Assembly (NCBI GenBank): GCA_963819785.1
Contig: CAWFXW010000024.1
Span: forward strand, 124,001 to 188,000
DNA length: 64,000 nucleotides
Direction of reading: 5' to 3'
From: Palsa-504 sp963819785
GTDB taxonomy: Bacteria > Actinomycetota > Actinomycetes > Streptosporangiales > Streptosporangiaceae
Under the pieces are notes generated by a model. The model had not been told where the DNA came from, did not search any database, and was given only the letters and a program-made list of their open reading frames with translations. Below, piece by piece: positions 55,320 to 62,906 of this stretch (positions are counted from its first letter, which is position 1; each line of letters begins with the position of its first letter). The translations under genes were made by a program, and so were the position numbers.

Positions 55320-55886
55320 TCAGCGATCCGGGTCGGCGAAGCGCGCGAACGCCTGCAGGTTGGCCAGGCTCTCGCCGCGCTTGGCCCGCCAGGCCCATTC
55401 CCGCCGGATGGCGGACGCGAAGCCGAGTTCCAGCGCCGCGTCGAAGTTGTCGTCGGAGTACGACAGCACGCAGCCGAGCAGCCGGTCGATATCGGCCACG
55501 GAGACGCCCGACAGCGGCAGCCGCCCGGTCAGGTACACGTCGCCGACCGGGTCGAGGCTGAAGTGGACCCCGTACATGCGCCCGTTGCGCTCCAGCAGGA
55601 ACCGGTAGAACGCGGCGTGGTTCTCGTCCGGCTGCCGGCAGAAGAACGCCTCCACGGACAGGCTGTGCGTGCCCACGATGAGCCAGGTCATCGTGGCCAG
55701 CTTGTGCTGGCCCTCGAGCCGCACCAGGTACGCCCCGGGCTGCTCGCTGGTGTAGCTGAGCCCGAGCTCATCCAGCGCGGCCCGCACCGAAGCCGAAGCC
55801 GAGGACGACGACGAAGCCGAGGACGGCGACGAGGACGACGACGAAGCCGAGGACGGCGACGAGGCCGAAGCCGAACCCGGACTCAT
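55320..55886 (-). CDS. YbjN-domain protein
   Basis: 188 residues from ATG 55886. Residues 4-34 are almost only Ser, Ala and Pro, encoded by short repeats. The YbjN domain follows (TWLIVGTHSLSVEAFFCRQP; NGRMYGVHFSLDPVGDVYLT; VADIDRLLGCVLSYSDDNFD). YbjN has a type-III-secretion-chaperone-like fold and a regulatory role in enterobacteria; its role here is unknown. Overlaps mshA by four bases (ATGA), the same pair as Rv0486-Rv0487. Confidence 0.88.
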   Translation of the reverse strand: MSPGSASASSPSSASSSSSSPSSASSSSSASASVRAALDELGLSYTSEQPGAYLVRLEGQHKLATMTWLIVGTHSLSVEAFFCRQPDENHAAFYRFLLERNGRMYGVHFSLDPVGDVYLTGRLPLSGVSVADIDRLLGCVLSYSDDNFDAALELGFASAIRREWAWRAKRGESLANLQAFARFADPDR

Positions 55887-57157
55887 GCCCGGACGGTCTC
55901 GGCAGCGGCTTCGTTCATCGCTCTGGTATACACCCCGACCAGCCGCTCCGCGGTGGCGGGCCAGTTGAACGCCGCCGCGTGCTGCCGCGCCCCGCGGCCC
56001 AGCGACGACCGCCGCGCCGGCGAGGACAGCAGGTCGGCCAGCACCCCGGCCCACACCGCGGGGTCGTGGCCGTCCACCAGAACGCCGGAGAAGCCGTCCC
56101 GCACCGCGGTCCGCAGCCCGCCCACCGCCGCCGCCACGACCGGCGTGCCGCACGCCTGAGCCTCGACCGCCACCAGCCCGAACGACTCGGAGTGCGACGG
56201 CACCAGCACCACGTCAGCGGCCCGGTACCAGTCCGCGAGCTCCGGCTGCGGGCACGGCGGCTCGAAGCGCACGGACGAGGAAATCCCCAGCGAGGCGGCC
56301 AGGCCCGCCAGCCGCCCGGGCGCGCCGACCTCCGACCCGCTCGGCCCGCCCACGATGACCACGACCAGCCGGCCCGCGAGCCAGGGACACCGGCGCAGCA
56401 GTTCCGCCGCGGCCCCCAGCACCACATCCGGCCCCTTGAGCGGCTGGATCCGCCCGGCGAAGGCCAGCACCACCGCGTCCGGCGCCAGCCCCAGCCGCCG
56501 GCGGACCGCGGCGACCGACGGCAGCGGCCGGAACACCGACAGGTCCACTCCCGGGCTGACCGTCTCGACCCGCCACGGGTCCGCGCCGTAAAGCTCGATG
56601 AGCTGCCGCGCCTCCTCGGCGGTGTTGGCCACCAGCCGGTCGGCCGCCGCCACCACCGAGGCCTCACCCTGGATACGCGACGCGGGCTCCGCGGAATCCC
56701 CGCACGCCAGGGCCAGGTTCTTGACCTTGCCCAGGGTGTGCATGGACTGCACCAGCGGCACCCCCCAGCGCTCCGCCGCCCTGGCCGCGACCTGCCCGGA
56801 CAGCCAGTAGTGCGCGTGCAGCAGGTCGTACCGGCCGGGCGCGTGCGCGGCCTCGGCGCGCAGCACCTCGAAGGTGAACTCGCAGATCTGGCCGGGCAGG
56901 GCGTTCTTGTCCAGCTCCTCGAACGGCCCGGCCACCACGTTGCGGACCAGCACGCCGGGGACCAGCTCGACGGTGGGCGGCGTGTCCCGGCAGACCGCGC
57001 GGGTGAAGATCTCGACCTCGATGCCGTACTCGGCCAGCCGCTTGGACACCTCGACCACGTAGACGTTGAGCCCGCCGGCGTCGCCGGTGCCCGGCTGGTC
57101 GAGCGGGGACGTGTGCAGGCTGATGGTCGCGATCCGGCGGGGGCTCCTGCGCTGCAC
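55883..57157 (-). CDS. mshA: D-inositol-3-phosphate glycosyltransferase MshA
   Basis: Transfers GlcNAc to inositol-3-phosphate, the first step of mycothiol synthesis. 424 residues, GT-B fold. Motifs: ISLHTSPLDQPGTGDAGGLN, the HAHYWLSG donor-side motif, MHTLGKVKNLAL, AGRIQPLKGPDVVL and the C-terminal ESFGLVAVEAQACGTPVVAA (EX7E). Divergent from gpmA. Coupled to ybjN. Confidence 0.96.
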   Translation of the reverse strand: MQRRSPRRIATISLHTSPLDQPGTGDAGGLNVYVVEVSKRLAEYGIEVEIFTRAVCRDTPPTVELVPGVLVRNVVAGPFEELDKNALPGQICEFTFEVLRAEAAHAPGRYDLLHAHYWLSGQVAARAAERWGVPLVQSMHTLGKVKNLALACGDSAEPASRIQGEASVVAAADRLVANTAEEARQLIELYGADPWRVETVSPGVDLSVFRPLPSVAAVRRRLGLAPDAVVLAFAGRIQPLKGPDVVLGAAAELLRRCPWLAGRLVVVIVGGPSGSEVGAPGRLAGLAASLGISSSVRFEPPCPQPELADWYRAADVVLVPSHSESFGLVAVEAQACGTPVVAAAVGGLRTAVRDGFSGVLVDGHDPAVWAGVLADLLSSPARRSSLGRGARQHAAAFNWPATAERLVGVYTRAMNEAAAETVRA

Positions 57158-57211
57158 GCTCTAAGCAACCCCGGCGAGCGGGCGCGTGTTCCCCCGATAA
57201 GCTGGACGACC

Positions 57212-57955
57212 ATGAAGACCCTGGTGCTGCTGCGGCACGGCGAGAGCGAGTGGAATGCCAAGGGCCTGTTCACCGGCTGGGTGGACGTGAGCCTGTCCGA
57301 GGGCGGCAAGCAGGAGGCCATCACCGGCGGCCGCCTGCTGGCCGAATCCGGGATACGGCCGGACACGCTGCACACCTCGGTGCTGACCCGGGCCCTCCAG
57401 ACCGCGCACCTGGCCCTGGAAGAAGCCGGCCTGCTGTGGCTGCCGGTCCGGAGAAGCTGGCGGCTGAACGAACGCCACTACGGCGCGCTGCAGGGCAAGG
57501 ACAAGGCCGCGACCCGGCGGGAGTTCGGCGACGAGCAGTTCATGCTGTGGCGGCGCTCCTACGACGTGCCGCCGCCGCCCATCGCCGACGACGACCCGCT
57601 GTCCCAGTCCGACGACCCCCGCTACGCCGATCTGCCGCCGGAGGCCAGGCCCAGGACCGAGTGCCTCAAGGACGTCGTGGTCCGCATGCTCCCGTACTGG
57701 TACGACGCGGTGGTCCCGGACCTGAACCGCGGCGGGACCGCGCTCGTCGTCGCCCACGGCAACTCGCTGCGCGCCCTGGTCAAGCACCTGGACGGCGTCA
57801 GCGACGCCGCGATCGCCGCGCTGAACATCCCGACCGGCATCCCGCTGGTCTACGAGCTCGACGACGCGTTCCGGCCCGCGGTCCCCGGCGGCCGCTACCT
57901 GGACCCCGAGGCGGCCGCCGAGGCCGCCGAGGCGGTGAAGAACCAGGGGCGGTAA
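57212..57955 (+). CDS. gpmA: 2,3-bisphosphoglycerate-dependent phosphoglycerate mutase
   Basis: Interconverts 3- and 2-phosphoglycerate. 247 residues. The catalytic His is in LLRHGESEWNAKGLFTGW, then RSWRLNERHYGALQGKDKA, and the second His in VVAHGNSLRALVKHLDG. The C-terminal Ala/Glu-rich tail is normal. Divergent from mshA, followed by senX3, the same order as in mycobacteria. Confidence 0.97.
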   Translation: MKTLVLLRHGESEWNAKGLFTGWVDVSLSEGGKQEAITGGRLLAESGIRPDTLHTSVLTRALQTAHLALEEAGLLWLPVRRSWRLNERHYGALQGKDKAATRREFGDEQFMLWRRSYDVPPPPIADDDPLSQSDDPRYADLPPEARPRTECLKDVVVRMLPYWYDAVVPDLNRGGTALVVAHGNSLRALVKHLDGVSDAAIAALNIPTGIPLVYELDDAFRPAVPGGRYLDPEAAAEAAEAVKNQGR

Positions 57956-58165
57956 AACCAGCGCCGCAGCTGGGCAAATCCGGGCTTAACGGGACTTGTC
58001 CGGCAGATGAACAGCCTTCGAATATCGCCTGGTGTGTGCCTTGGCCGCTGTCTTCGGCTTGGGGCGACCGCATACCATTGAGCATGTGAGTCTTTCCCGT
58101 TCACGTTCCTGGCCTGTGCTGGTCACGGGGGGTCGACCCGCCTGGCACCCCCCGCTTTCGCGAAC

Positions 58166-59290
58166 ATGGCCATAAGGGCCACCAGGCCCGGTGCCGCACG
58201 CGCCAACCGCGCCAACCGGGTCCGGGCCGCCAGCAAGGCCAGCCAGCCTGGCAGGCTGCCGCCCGGCATCGCCTCGGTCCTGTCGGTGCTCTCCTCCTCG
58301 GCCGTGGTCGTGGACAGCAACGACCGGGTGCTGCGGGCGAGCTCCGCGGCGCGGGGGTTCGGGCTGGTCAAGGGGGACCGGCTCATGGTCACCGAGCTGG
58401 CCGCGCTCGCCCGTCAGGTAAGAAGAGACGGCGAGATCCGCGAGGGCGAGTTCGAGGTCCCCGGGCCTGGCGGGCGGGTCACCAGCTTCGCGGTGCGAGT
58501 CGCGCCGCTGGGCGCGGCGGTCGGCGGCGGCGGACTGGTCCTGGTGCTGGCCGAAGACCAGACCGAGAGCCGCCGGGTGGACGAGGTCAAGCGCGACTTC
58601 GTGGCCAACACCAGTCACGAGCTGAAGACCCCGGTCGGCGCGCTGGCGCTGCTGGCCGAGACGATCGAGGACGCGGCCGACGACGCCGAGGCGGTGCGCC
58701 GCTTCGCGGGCAAGATGCGCCAGGAGGCGCAGCGGCTGACCAACCTGGTCCAGGACCTGATCACGCTGTCCCGGATCCAGGCCGTCGAGCCCGTCCCCGA
58801 CCCGCGCCCGGTCGAGCTGGACATGGTGGTGGCCGAGGCCCTGGACCGCTGCCGGATGAAGGCGAACGCCCGTGGCATCACCCTCGCGTCCGCCGGCACC
58901 CGCGCCCTGTCGGTCCTGGGCGATGAGGACCTGCTGGTCACCGCGCTGCGCAACCTGCTGGAGAACGCGGTCGCGTACAGCCCGGAGCGGACCCGGGTGG
59001 TGGTCAGCCTGAAGCGGGCCAACGACGGAAACGCCGAGCTCAGCGTGATCGACCAGGGCATCGGCATCCCCGAGCGCGACCTGGAGCGGATCTTCGAGCG
59101 GTTCTACCGGGTCGACCCGGCGCGCTCGCGCGCGACCGGCGGGACCGGGCTGGGCCTGGCCATCGTCAAGCACGTGATGGCCGCGCACAACGGCCGGGTC
59201 ACGGTACGCAGCGTCGAGGGGTCCGGATCGACGTTTACCCTGTTCATCCCGCTACGGAACGCCCACGAGCCCCAGGAGGGACTCAAGTGA
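58166..59290 (+). CDS. senX3: SenX3-like sensor histidine kinase, no visible membrane helix
   Basis: 374 residues from ATG 58166. A PAS-like region (about 35-140, SSSAVVVDSNDRVLRASSAA) is followed by the H box SHELKTPVGALALLAETIED, the N box ALRNLLENAVAYSP, and the G boxes DQGIGIPERDLERIF and TGGTGLGLAIVKH. The HK sequence and coupling to regX3 (GTGA overlap) identify it as the phosphate-limitation sensor. SenX3 usually begins with two transmembrane helices; here the N-terminus is a short Arg/Ala-rich stretch. The helices may be missing, or lie in another frame because of an indel. Confidence 0.9.
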   Translation: MAIRATRPGAARANRANRVRAASKASQPGRLPPGIASVLSVLSSSAVVVDSNDRVLRASSAARGFGLVKGDRLMVTELAALARQVRRDGEIREGEFEVPGPGGRVTSFAVRVAPLGAAVGGGGLVLVLAEDQTESRRVDEVKRDFVANTSHELKTPVGALALLAETIEDAADDAEAVRRFAGKMRQEAQRLTNLVQDLITLSRIQAVEPVPDPRPVELDMVVAEALDRCRMKANARGITLASAGTRALSVLGDEDLLVTALRNLLENAVAYSPERTRVVVSLKRANDGNAELSVIDQGIGIPERDLERIFERFYRVDPARSRATGGTGLGLAIVKHVMAAHNGRVTVRSVEGSGSTFTLFIPLRNAHEPQEGLK

Positions 59291-59973
59291 CACGTGTGCT
59301 GGTAGTTGAGGACGAGGACTCGTTCAGCGACGCCATCTCGTACCTTCTCCGCAAGGAGGGCTTCGAGGTCGCGGTCTGCTCCACCGGGCCCGACGCGCTC
59401 GAAACCTTCGGCCGGACCGGCGCCGACCTGGTCCTGCTCGACCTCATGCTGCCCGGCCTGCCCGGCAGCGAGGTGTGCCGCTCGCTGCGGGAGAAGTCGA
59501 ACGTCCCGGTCATCATGCTGACCGCCAAGGACAGCGAGATCGACAAGGTGGTCGGGCTCGAGCTCGGCGCGGACGACTACGTGACCAAGCCGTTCTCCTC
59601 CCGCGAGCTGGTCGCGCGGATGCGCGCGGTGCTCCGCCGCCGGGGCGAGCCGGAGGACGTGGCCGAGTCGGCTCTGGAGTCCGGGCCGGTCCGGATGGAT
59701 GTGGACCGGCATGTGGTCACCGTCCGCGGCGGCACCGTCCAGCTGCCGCTCAAGGAGTTCGAGCTGCTCCAGGTGCTGCTGCGCAACGCCGACCGGGTGC
59801 TGACCCGGATGCAGCTCATCGACCGGGTGTGGGGCGCGGACTACGTGGGCGACACCAAGACGCTCGACGTGCACATCAAGCGGCTGCGGGCCAAAATCGA
59901 GGTCGACCCCGCCCGCCCGCAGCACATCGTGACGGTGCGCGGACTCGGCTACAAGTTCGAATCAGTGGTCTGA
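59287..59973 (+). CDS. regX3: Response regulator RegX3 (OmpR family)
   Basis: 228 residues from GTG 59287 in the GTGA overlap with senX3. The receiver has VLVVEDEDSFSDAISYLL, the phospho-acceptor Asp in LVLLDLMLPG and KPFSSRELVARM. The winged helix has LPLKEFELLQVLLRNADRVL and RLRAKIEVDPARPQHIVTVR. Controls phosphate-starvation genes in relatives. Confidence 0.96.
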   Translation: MTRVLVVEDEDSFSDAISYLLRKEGFEVAVCSTGPDALETFGRTGADLVLLDLMLPGLPGSEVCRSLREKSNVPVIMLTAKDSEIDKVVGLELGADDYVTKPFSSRELVARMRAVLRRRGEPEDVAESALESGPVRMDVDRHVVTVRGGTVQLPLKEFELLQVLLRNADRVLTRMQLIDRVWGADYVGDTKTLDVHIKRLRAKIEVDPARPQHIVTVRGLGYKFESVV

Positions 59974-60022
59974 GAAGGTAAAACCACGCTTCGTTCGGTC
60001 AAAAAGAAAAGATCTTTTTCTG

Positions 60023-60037
60023 CCGAACGGGCCGTGG
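60023..60037. repeat. Dispersed 15-mer CCGAACGGGCCGTGG, copy 3
   Basis: Lies 50 bp after the regX3 stop, preceded by AGATCTTTTTC. Identical to the copies at 460 and 35000. Confidence 0.5.
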
Positions 60038-60147
60038 TGCGCGCTGTATTTTTACCCCACTCGCCTTCGGGCGCTTTTAGGCGCCGCCTTCCCTCGTCGC
60101 TCCTTCGTCGCTCGTCAGTCCAGGCGACGCCGCGCCCTTTGGCTCAT

Positions 60148-60202
60148 GGGGCCCCTGGCTCGCGGGGCCCCTGGCTCGCGGGGCCCCTGGCTCGCGGGGC
60201 CC
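60148..60202. repeat. 16-bp tandem repeat after the lipoprotein gene
   Basis: About 3.5 copies of GGGGCCCCTGGCTCGC, each with a self-complementary GGGGCCCC core. They end just before the stop of the leftward lipoprotein gene and may fold into serial hairpins acting as a terminator. Confidence 0.85.
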
Positions 60203-60204
60203 GG

Positions 60205-60821
60205 CTACGGCGTGGTCGAGGGGCTGGCCGAGGCCGCGGGGTCAGCGGTCCCGGCCTTCTTCCTGGCCTTGTGCTTGTGCTTGCTCACGGAGACCGACAG
60301 CGACGCCGACGTGGTGGGGGTGGGGCCGGCGAGTAGGTCGAGAAGTCGTAGGCGGCCGGCTCGACGGGAACGCTGAGCGTGACCTGCCCGGCGTTGGCGA
60401 ACTGGAAGTCCAGCGTGATCGCCTCCCCGCCGGACAGCGGTTTGGTCAGGCCGTCGAGCGTGAGCAGGGGTGCCGGGCCGCCCAGCTTCACCAGGTTGTT
60501 CGGGCTCAGGGTGATCGGCCCGTTGCCGAGCTGGACCGAGCTCGCCGTGCCCGGCGCGCTGATCTTGGTCAGCGTGTCGCCGTTGGTCGCCTCCACCGAC
60601 AGGAACAGCCCGGCCTGGCCGCCAGTCGCCAGCGTGGCGCCCGGCGCGGGGCCGAGCACGAACGCGTTGTCGATGGTGATGCCGTCGGCCGCGAAGTTGT
60701 TCCCGGTGGAGGCCGGGTGGAACTGCAGCGTGGGCGCGTCGAAGCCGGCCTCGCAGCCGGCCAGCGCCGGGACCATGATGGCTATGGCGCCCACAAGCAG
60801 GCGGCGGGTCCAGGGCGTCAC
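60205..60821 (-). CDS. Secreted lipoprotein, C-terminal frameshift
   Basis: From GTG 60821, with GAGGAGG 8 bp upstream. The signal ends in the lipobox LAGC (VPALAGCEAGFDAP). The body is an Ig-like/PCu(A)C-type beta domain (ATGGQAGLFLSVEATNGDTL; LDFQFANAGQVTLSVPV). At the C/G runs near 60312-60330 the frame breaks after DFSTYSPAP. The natural tail (TPTTSASLSVSVSKHKHKAR to STTP) is in another frame ending at 60205. A one-base change restores a protein of about 205 residues. Similar lipoproteins lie next to regX3/carD in other actinomycetes; metal binding is possible but the key residues are not seen. Confidence 0.75.
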
Positions 60822-61008
60822 CGTGCGGCCTCCTCGATTCATTCCGAGCGGAACGGAAAGAATCGTAGCGGTCATGCCGCCGTGCTTCTACGCCGGGTAG
60901 TACAGCCCGTCCGCCGCTCACCCCGTCACCCCGCCCGCCCGCCCCTCATCGGGGATGAACCTGGGCTTTCACCCGCCTAGAACCAGCTGGCCCCCGGGGT
61001 TCACCTGG

Positions 61009-61527
61009 TTACGGGCCGCCGGGCGTGCTGGGCCGGACCGGGCTCGCCGACTGACCGGCGTGCGCCGAGGAGTTCGCCGAACCGTTCGGCCGTGCCGTGC
61101 CGCTGGCAGGGGCAGAGCTGGCAGGGGCGGAGCTGGCAGGGGCGGAGCTCGCCGGGGCGGAGCTCGCCGGGGCGGAGCTCGCCGGGGCGGAGCTCGCCGG
61201 GCTGGACCGCGGCGAAGCGGATCGCAGCCCGGAAGCGGCCGTGGCCGACGGATGGTTGTGGGTCTCGGGGCCCGTGGCAGGGCTGAACGTGGCCACCGAC
61301 AGCATGGCCCCGGCCACCAGGCACACGGCCAGGATGCTGGCCAGCAGCGGCATCACGGTGCCCGGCCCGCGCAACGGCCTGGTCAGCCGGCGCAGCCGGT
61401 GCCGGCGCCGCTGGGCGCGCAGCTCGCGGTGGTAGGCGAGCACGTCGCGCTCGAGCTCGCGCGCGTCATCCGGGATCTGGATGTCGAGCGGAGGCTCGTC
61501 GCACCCTGACCCGTCGCCAGGATTCAC
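61009..61527 (-). CDS. Single-pass membrane protein with Ser/Ala/Pro repeats
   Basis: 172 residues. A cytoplasmic N-terminus with IPDDARELERDVLAYHRELR is followed by an Arg-rich stretch and one helix (VMPLLASILAVCLVAGAML, about 58-77). The external tail has six SSAPA units encoded by a 15-bp repeat (about 61100-61200). Function unknown. Divergent from carD. Confidence 0.75.
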   Translation of the reverse strand: MNPGDGSGCDEPPLDIQIPDDARELERDVLAYHRELRAQRRRHRLRRLTRPLRGPGTVMPLLASILAVCLVAGAMLSVATFSPATGPETHNHPSATAASGLRSASPRSSPASSAPASSAPASSAPASSAPASSAPASSAPASGTARPNGSANSSAHAGQSASPVRPSTPGGP

Positions 61528-61761
61528 CTGTCACCTCCCGGCGCGTACCGACCCTGCTATCCAGTATGGACCCCTGAAAAGGACTTTAAGATGCCGGGCT
61601 CGGTCCGATCACTCGGGTAGACTGTAGTCAACGCGGTAAGCCTTCCAGTGGCGGTGCCAGCTCCGGCACGGCCAGCGCAGCGGTGCGTGCGCAGGCCTGC
61701 AATGGCGTACTGACCTGCATATTCGCTACCAAGGCCGTTTTATCGACACCGCCCGACGTGG

Positions 61762-61767
61762 TAAGAT
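61762..61767 (+). promoter_or_regulatory. Predicted -10 of carD promoter
   Basis: TAAGAT lies 29 bp before the carD ATG, with TTTATC 17 bp upstream as a weak -35. Confidence 0.35.
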
Positions 61768-61795
61768 GGCCTTCAGCGGAAGGGGTACTTGCCAC

Positions 61796-62494
61796 ATGTC
61801 TTTCAAGGTCGGCGATACCGTCGTCTATCCCCACCACGGGGCTGCTCGCATCGAAGCGGTCGAGACTCGCACCATCAAGGGCGAAGATCGAACCTATCTG
61901 GTCCTCAAGGTCGACAAGGGCGACTTGACCGTACGCGTCCCCGCGGACAATGCCGAGCTCGTAGGCGTTCGTGATGTCGTAGGCGCCGAAGGGCTCGAGC
62001 GGGTCTTCGAAGTGCTCCGCGCGCCGCACACCGAGGAACCGACCAACTGGTCCAGGCGCTACAAGGCCAACCTGGAGAAGCTCGCTTCCGGTGACGTGAA
62101 CAAGGTGGCCGAGGTCGTCCGCGACCTGTGGCGCCGGGACCGCGAGCGGGGCCTGTCCGCGGGTGAGAAGCGGATGCTGGCCAAGGCACGGCAGATCCTG
62201 GTCAGCGAGCTCGCGCTGGCCGAGAAGACCAACGAGGACAAGGCCGAGGCCCTCCTCGACGAGGTCCTTGCCAACTTACCCCGGTCCCTCAGATCCCGCG
62301 CCAGCGGGCCCGGGGGGGTCTGGGCCCGCCGCCGCAGGCGGCCAGGCCAGCAGGGTCGTCCCCCCGAGACAACAGAGCCTGCCCAGGGTCGGCCTGGGCG
62401 TCGACGTCCACCCGCTGACCAGCTCCCGGGAGCTGCATCTGGCTGGCTTGTTCTGGCCGGGGGAGGCGGGTCTGGCCGGTCATTCCGACGGTGA
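61796..62494 (+). CDS. carD: RNA polymerase-binding regulator CarD with unusual C-terminal extension
   Basis: CarD stabilises open promoter complexes, notably at rRNA genes. ATG 61796, with GGAAGGGG upstream. The polymerase-interaction domain is MSFKVGDTVVYPHHGAARIE to about residue 65. The helical DNA-binding domain ends LLDEVLAN at residue 160, where CarD normally stops. Here the frame stays open for 72 more residues of Arg/Pro/Gly-rich sequence and overlaps ispF in a different frame. The extension crosses a hairpin (62304-62329). The original stop seems to have been lost in the event that removed ispD. Confidence 0.92.
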   Translation: MSFKVGDTVVYPHHGAARIEAVETRTIKGEDRTYLVLKVDKGDLTVRVPADNAELVGVRDVVGAEGLERVFEVLRAPHTEEPTNWSRRYKANLEKLASGDVNKVAEVVRDLWRRDRERGLSAGEKRMLAKARQILVSELALAEKTNEDKAEALLDEVLANLPRSLRSRASGPGGVWARRRRRPGQQGRPPETTEPAQGRPGRRRPPADQLPGAASGWLVLAGGGGSGRSFRR

Positions 62495-62849
62495 CGTGGC
62501 GGCGCACGCCATGTGCGACGCCCTGCTGTCCGCGGCCGGGCTCGGCGATCTCGGCCAGCACTTCGGCACGTCCCGCGCGCAGTGGGCGGGCGCATCGGGC
62601 ACGGCCCTGCTACGCGAGACGTTCCGGCTGGTCAGCGAGGCGGGCTTCGTGATCGGCAACGTCGCGGTCCAGGTCATCGGGAACCGGCCCAAGATCGGGT
62701 CTCGCCGCGCCGAGGCCGAGAAGGTGCTGGCCGAGGCGCTGTCCGGCGCGCCGGTCAGCCTGTCCGCGACCAGCACTGACGGGCTGGGCCTGACCGGCCG
62801 CGGCGAGGGCCTGGCCGCGATTGCCACCGCGCTGGTCGTCCCCGGTTAG
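62268..62849 (+). CDS. ispF: 2-C-methyl-D-erythritol 2,4-cyclodiphosphate synthase IspF, start uncertain
   Basis: MEP-pathway enzyme. The core from about 62379 (LPRVGLGVDVHPL) has the metal ligands in DVHPL and GHSDGDVAAHAMCDALLSA, then DLGQHFGTSRAQW and the ending TSTDGLGLTGRGEGLAAIA. Length of the core is 157 residues, as usual. No ATG, GTG or TTG lies just before it. The nearest is TTG 62268, inside carD, which would add a Pro/Ala/Gly-rich leader of 37 residues. A CTG at 62379 is another option. ispD, normally between carD and ispF, is absent. Confidence 0.9.
   Translation: MPTYPGPSDPAPAGPGGSGPAAAGGQASRVVPPRQQSLPRVGLGVDVHPLTSSRELHLAGLFWPGEAGLAGHSDGDVAAHAMCDALLSAAGLGDLGQHFGTSRAQWAGASGTALLRETFRLVSEAGFVIGNVAVQVIGNRPKIGSRRAEAEKVLAEALSGAPVSLSATSTDGLGLTGRGEGLAAIATALVVPG
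62304..62329 (+). terminator. Hairpin between carD core and ispF core
   Basis: GCGGGCCC (62304-62311) pairs perfectly with GGGCCCGC (62322-62329) around a 10-base loop. It would fit a terminator after carD, but it lies inside the extended reading frame. Confidence 0.5.
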
Positions 62850-62906
62850 CTACCGAGCCCCGGATACTCTGCTTTATCACTGGCGGTATCCCTTAGCCTG
62901 TACACC

